Shown: piece by piece, positions 6,273 to 8,678 of the stretch
Layout: every line of letters starts with the position of its first letter
How positions within the stretch are numbered: the first letter of the stretch is position 1
Assembly (NCBI GenBank): GCA_016844425.1
Contig: JAERML010000121.1
Span: 1-8,678 of the forward strand
Reading direction: 5' to 3'
Source: Bacteroidota bacterium
GTDB taxonomy: Bacteria; Bacteroidota; UBA10030; UBA6906
Length of the DNA stretch: 8,678 bases
Position numbers and translations under genes: made by a program
Notes under the pieces: model-generated
What the model saw: the letters and a program-made list of their open reading frames with translations, nothing else
What the model was told of the DNA's origin: nothing
Database searches by the model: none

Positions 6273-7652
6273 ATGAAACCGCTCCTTCGCTTGCTGCCAT
6301 ACCTTGCACGCTACAAGACCACACTCCTCTGGGGTGTTGTCACGGTTGTCATAAGCAATCTCTTCAACGTTGCGCAACCCCTGTTCATCGGGAAAGCGAT
6401 CGACGCGTTGAAGAGCGGACTCGAATCCCGGCAGATCGATAGCGCGTCGCTGCTCGTGTATGCCGGACTCGTAGTTGGATTCTCTCTTGTGGCGGGGATG
6501 TTTACATTTCTCACGCGGCAGACACTCATTGTTGTCTCCCGCCGCGTAGAGTACGACCTGCGGAACGACTTTCTTTCCCACCTCCAAAAACTCTCGCTTT
6601 CGTATTTTCAGAATACCCCCACCGGTGACCTGATGGCGCACGCCACCAACGACATCAGCGCCGTTCGCAATTCGCTTGGCCCCGGCATCATGTATCCCAC
6701 GGATACTCTCATGACTTTCACCATGGTGCTGGGAGTAATGCTGTATCAGGATTGGCAACTCACGCTCCTCGCGTTAATACCGTTGCCGTTTGTCTCCTAT
6801 GCGGTGTACTATCTCGGCAAGGTTGTGCACGTGAAGTTCGAGGAACGACAGGAGCAGTACGCGGAGCTGACCACACGGGCACAGGAGAATCTTTCGGGCA
6901 TTCGCGTTGTAAAGGCGTACGTCCGTGAAGAGTACGAGATCGGCCTTTTCCGCACGATGAGCTGGGAGTACCTCAAAAAGAACCTCGTGCTTGCCCGCGT
7001 CCAGTCCATCATGTGGCCGCTGATGTTTCTTCTCGTCGGCTTCTCACTTGTCATTACCCTATACTTCGGTGGTCTGCGCGTGATTGATGGGCGGTTAAGC
7101 ATCGGAACGCTCACGGCGTTCTTCGGTTACCTCATCATGCTGATCTGGCCGATGATTGCGTTCGGCTGGGTGATCAACATCCTGCAACAAGGGGCGGCCT
7201 CCATGGCCCGCCTCGTGAAAATCCTGGATCAAGATCCGGAGATCAAGGACACGGACGGGACAGATCGGTCCATCACATCGATCGAGGGCGAGATTGAATT
7301 CCGCAATGTCAGCTTTCGTCATGCAAACGCACAACGTCCGACGCTGGATCGCATTGATTTGAAGATACCTCAAGGAACAACCCTTGCCATCGTTGGTTAT
7401 ACCGGGTCTGGCAAGAGCACGCTGGTGAATTTGATCCCACGTTTGTACGATGTGACGGGAGGGGACCTCCTCATCGACGGACATGGCATCCGCGCCATCC
7501 CGCTGGAGGTGCTGCGATCCAGTATCGGCTATGTCCCGCAAGAGACATTCCTTTTTTCGGACTCCATCATCGAGAACATTGGCTACGGAACGGACAACGG
7601 AACGGAAAAACACGTGCACGAAGCTGCGGAGACCAGCTTGTGCGTGATGTGA
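6273..7652 (+). CDS. ABC exporter half-transporter, N-terminal part (gene frameshifted)
   Basis: First part of an MdlA/YheI(BmrC)-like multidrug or lipid ABC exporter subunit, fused membrane domain plus ATPase, inner membrane. The membrane domain spans about residues 1-310, with hydrophobic segments near 17-37, 62-85, 143-160, 162-181, 246-268 and 278-302, and a coupling region typical of type IV exporters ([18 protein letters not shown], 111-128). The ATPase starts near 340 with IEFRNVSF and has Walker [10 protein letters not shown] (375-383) and the Q-loop Gln423 in YVPQETFLF. The frame is correct to Glu453 (codon 7629-7631); the next six residues to the stop at 7650-7652 are out of frame. 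As read, the product lacks the signature, Walker B and switch His, and would not hydrolyse ATP. ATG abuts the serS TAG, so translation is likely coupled. The substrate cannot be told. Confidence 0.87.
   Translation: MKPLLRLLPYLARYKTTLLWGVVTVVISNLFNVAQPLFIGKAIDALKSGLESRQIDSASLLVYAGLVVGFSLVAGMFTFLTRQTLIVVSRRVEYDLRNDFLSHLQKLSLSYFQNTPTGDLMAHATNDISAVRNSLGPGIMYPTDTLMTFTMVLGVMLYQDWQLTLLALIPLPFVSYAVYYLGKVVHVKFEERQEQYAELTTRAQENLSGIRVVKAYVREEYEIGLFRTMSWEYLKKNLVLARVQSIMWPLMFLLVGFSLVITLYFGGLRVIDGRLSIGTLTAFFGYLIMLIWPMIAFGWVINILQQGAASMARLVKILDQDPEIKDTDGTDRSITSIEGEIEFRNVSFRHANAQRPTLDRIDLKIPQGTTLAIVGYTGSGKSTLVNLIPRLYDVTGGDLLIDGHGIRAIPLEVLRSSIGYVPQETFLFSDSIIENIGYGTDNGTEKHVHEAAETSLCVM
7632..7633 (+). other. 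Frameshift site in the first ABC gene
   Basis: Between the good upstream codon GAG (7629-7631) and the good downstream codon CAG (7634-7636) only two bases (AC) remain. Family proteins commonly read A-A-E-I-x-Q-L here, which would need six bases, so four are missing by that alignment; the net shift is minus one modulo three. There is no homopolymer run and no recognisable slippery heptamer at the break. Confidence 0.7.
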
Positions 7653-8029
7653 ACGACTTCCCGCAAGGATTCCGAACCATGCTCGGGGAACGCGGAATCA
7701 CGCTCTCTGGCGGTCAGAAGCAACGCACCAGCATTGCCCGTGCAGTCATGCGGAAACCAAGAATCCTGATCCTGGATGATTCACTCTCCGCCGTGGATAC
7801 GTACACTGAGGAAGAGATACTGAAACGCCTGCGCACCGTCTTGAAGGGTCGGACGAGCATCATCATCAGTCATCGGATTTCCACCGTCAAAGACGCCGAC
7901 CAGATCATTGTGTTGAATGAGGGAAGAATTGTTGAACGGGGAACCCATGATGAGCTGGTAACGCATGGTGGGATCTACGCTGAATTGCACGCGAAACAAT
8001 TGCTGGAAGAGGAACTCGAACATCTCTAA
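7640..8029 (+). CDS. ABC exporter, C-terminal ATPase fragment (after the frameshift)
   Basis: Continuation of the same nucleotide-binding domain in another frame, about 129 residues from the Val codon at 7640; the matching frame extends back to about 7634 (Gln-Leu-Val-Arg-Asp). Visible, numbered from 7640: [14 protein letters not shown] (6-19), ABC signature LSGGQKQR (22-29), Walker [13 protein letters not shown] (42-53), and the switch histidine in IIISHRIST (74-82). The residue after the Walker B Asp is Asp47 (codon 7778-7780), not the catalytic Glu. This is a known mark of the degenerate subunit of heterodimeric exporters such as BmrC or TM287. The C-terminal end, with [22 protein letters not shown], is typical. 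The join with the upstream fragment yields a protein of about 585 residues, normal for a half-transporter. GTG at 7640 lacks a convincing ribosome site, so independent expression is unlikely. Confidence 0.87.
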   Translation: MRDVNDFPQGFRTMLGERGITLSGGQKQRTSIARAVMRKPRILILDDSLSAVDTYTEEEILKRLRTVLKGRTSIIISHRISTVKDADQIIVLNEGRIVERGTHDELVTHGGIYAELHAKQLLEEELEHL

Positions 8030-8037
8030 CGAGGAAG

Positions 8038-8064
8038 CCGGAGACTGAGGCTGGAAACAGGATA
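8038..8064 (+). repeat. Degenerate seven-base tandem repeat
   Basis: The stretch reads as CCGGAGA, CTGAGG (one base short), CTGGAAA, CAGGATA, fitting a loose CYGGANA unit. Reverse-complement versions of the same unit occur just downstream (ATCCAGTTTCC, 8080-8090). Only four imperfect copies are present, so chance is not excluded. Confidence 0.4.
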
Positions 8065-8103
8065 ACGGCCTCTCTTCCGATCCAGTTTCCTCGATTTTTG
8101 TTT
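8053..8103 (+). terminator. Possible hairpin terminator or attenuator between the ABC genes
   Basis: GGAAACAGGAT (8053-8063) can pair with ATCCAGTTTCC (8080-8090), ten of eleven positions matching, around a 16-base loop. Four bases after the stem comes TTTTTGTTT (8095-8103). A competing pair is CGAGGAA (8030-8036) with TTCCTCG (8087-8093), which shares bases 8087-8090 and so excludes the first fold. GTTTCC is also repeated at 8100-8105. The arrangement resembles an intrinsic terminator or attenuator, but the stem is only moderately GC-rich. It lies inside an otherwise same-strand pair of genes expected to be expressed together. Confidence 0.35.
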
Positions 8104-8114
8104 CCCATTTTTCT

Positions 8115-8678
8115 ATGAACGAAGAAGAAATTCTCGGTAAAGCATACGACGGTACGTTGATGCGGCGGCTGTTGAAGTACCTCCGCCCCTACAAATGGCA
8201 GGTGGTGCTTGGAATTCTGCTCAGCATCGCTGTGTCGGCCATGGAGGCGGTACGTCCGTACTTCACCAAAATTGCGGTGGATGAAAACATCGCGCAGGGG
8301 GATAGGTACGGGCTGTTGATGACCACGCTGTTCTTTCTCGGCGTCATGGTGGTCCGCGGTGTGATTCAATACTTTAACACATACCTGACTCAATGGGTGG
8401 GGCAGCGGACGATCTTCGACCTCCGGATGGAAGTGTTTGAACACCTGCAACACCGCGGCCTGAAATTTTTCGATAAGAACCCGATTGGAAGACTCATAAC
8501 GCGGGTAACAAATGATATTGAAGTTCTGAACGACATGTTCTCCTCGGGCATCGTGATGGTCTTCAGTGATGTCTTCACCATCATCGGGATTCTCTACTTC
8601 ATGTTCTCAATGGATTGGGAGCTTGCCCTGATCTCTCTCAGCGTTCTTCCGCTTCTGTTCTACGGCACGTTCCTCTTT
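8115..8678 (+). CDS. Second ABC exporter half-transporter, N-terminal part (cut by the window)
   Basis: Membrane-domain portion of an MdlB/YheH(BmrD)-like ABC exporter subunit, 188 codons open to the right edge. The start at 8115 gives MNEEEILGKAYDGTLMRRLLKYLRPYKW, the cytoplasmic N-terminal lead and elbow helix seen in this branch. Hydrophobic segments follow near residues 29-46, 68-90 and 146-166, with another beginning near 170. The intracellular loop FFDKNPIGRLITRVTNDIEVLN (118-139) is the exporter coupling-helix signature. The ATPase domain, including the Walker B that should carry the catalytic Glu if this is the partner of the preceding degenerate subunit, lies outside the window. No Shine-Dalgarno is visible; the upstream bases are T-rich. 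Paired adjacent half-transporters of these two types normally form one heterodimeric exporter of drugs, lipids or peptides. Confidence 0.88.
   Translation, partial: MNEEEILGKAYDGTLMRRLLKYLRPYKWQVVLGILLSIAVSAMEAVRPYFTKIAVDENIAQGDRYGLLMTTLFFLGVMVVRGVIQYFNTYLTQWVGQRTIFDLRMEVFEHLQHRGLKFFDKNPIGRLITRVTNDIEVLNDMFSSGIVMVFSDVFTIIGILYFMFSMDWELALISLSVLPLLFYGTFLF

Noticed and set aside
1..8678. A defence island, mobile element, CRISPR array or other novel gene system
   Set aside because: All coding sequence belongs to well-known metabolic, translation and transport families; no transposase, integrase, spaced repeats, tRNA or unexplained coding gap was found.

Overview
This is an ordinary-looking chromosomal stretch from a bacterium. 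Every gene lies on the + strand and the genes are packed tightly, with no gap over about 90 bases. By eye the base composition is moderately GC-rich. The mix of genes (a single-domain DapD succinylase step, a short DapB, patchy Shine-Dalgarno sites) suggests the Bacteroidota/Chlorobiota/Ignavibacteria neighbourhood. That is inference from gene content and protein style, not a proven placement. No phage, plasmid, transposon, CRISPR or RNA gene was seen.

Layout: (1) 2-475, the C-terminal two thirds of hisA (histidine biosynthesis), cut by the left edge. (2) 522-1436, a PfkB/ribokinase-family kinase of unknown substrate. (3) 1472-4013, dapB, dapA and dapD, three steps of the succinylase route to meso-diaminopimelate and lysine. 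(4) 4010-4984, an RmlD-like NAD(P)-dependent sugar-nucleotide reductase. (5) 5011-6272, seryl-tRNA synthetase split by a frameshift. (6) 6273-8029, an ABC exporter half-transporter, also split by a frameshift. (7) 8115-8678, the start of its likely heterodimer partner, cut by the right edge.

The genes from dapA to the first ABC gene look translationally coupled: dapA/dapD overlap as TAATG, dapD/rmlD overlap as GTGA, and serS/ABC abut as TAGATG. This favours one transcript carrying amino-acid biosynthesis, a cell-envelope sugar enzyme, a tRNA synthetase and an exporter. DapB, DapA and DapD act in one pathway (DapA makes the substrate of DapB, and DapB makes the substrate of DapD) and feed both protein synthesis and peptidoglycan.

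I did not find a new biological system. The points most worth a second look are the two frameshifts in neighbouring genes. The serS lesion can be explained as a 7-base deletion between 5-base direct repeats. Next in interest are the degenerate Walker B (Asp-Asp) in the first ABC subunit, and a hairpin built from degenerate seven-base repeats between the two ABC genes.
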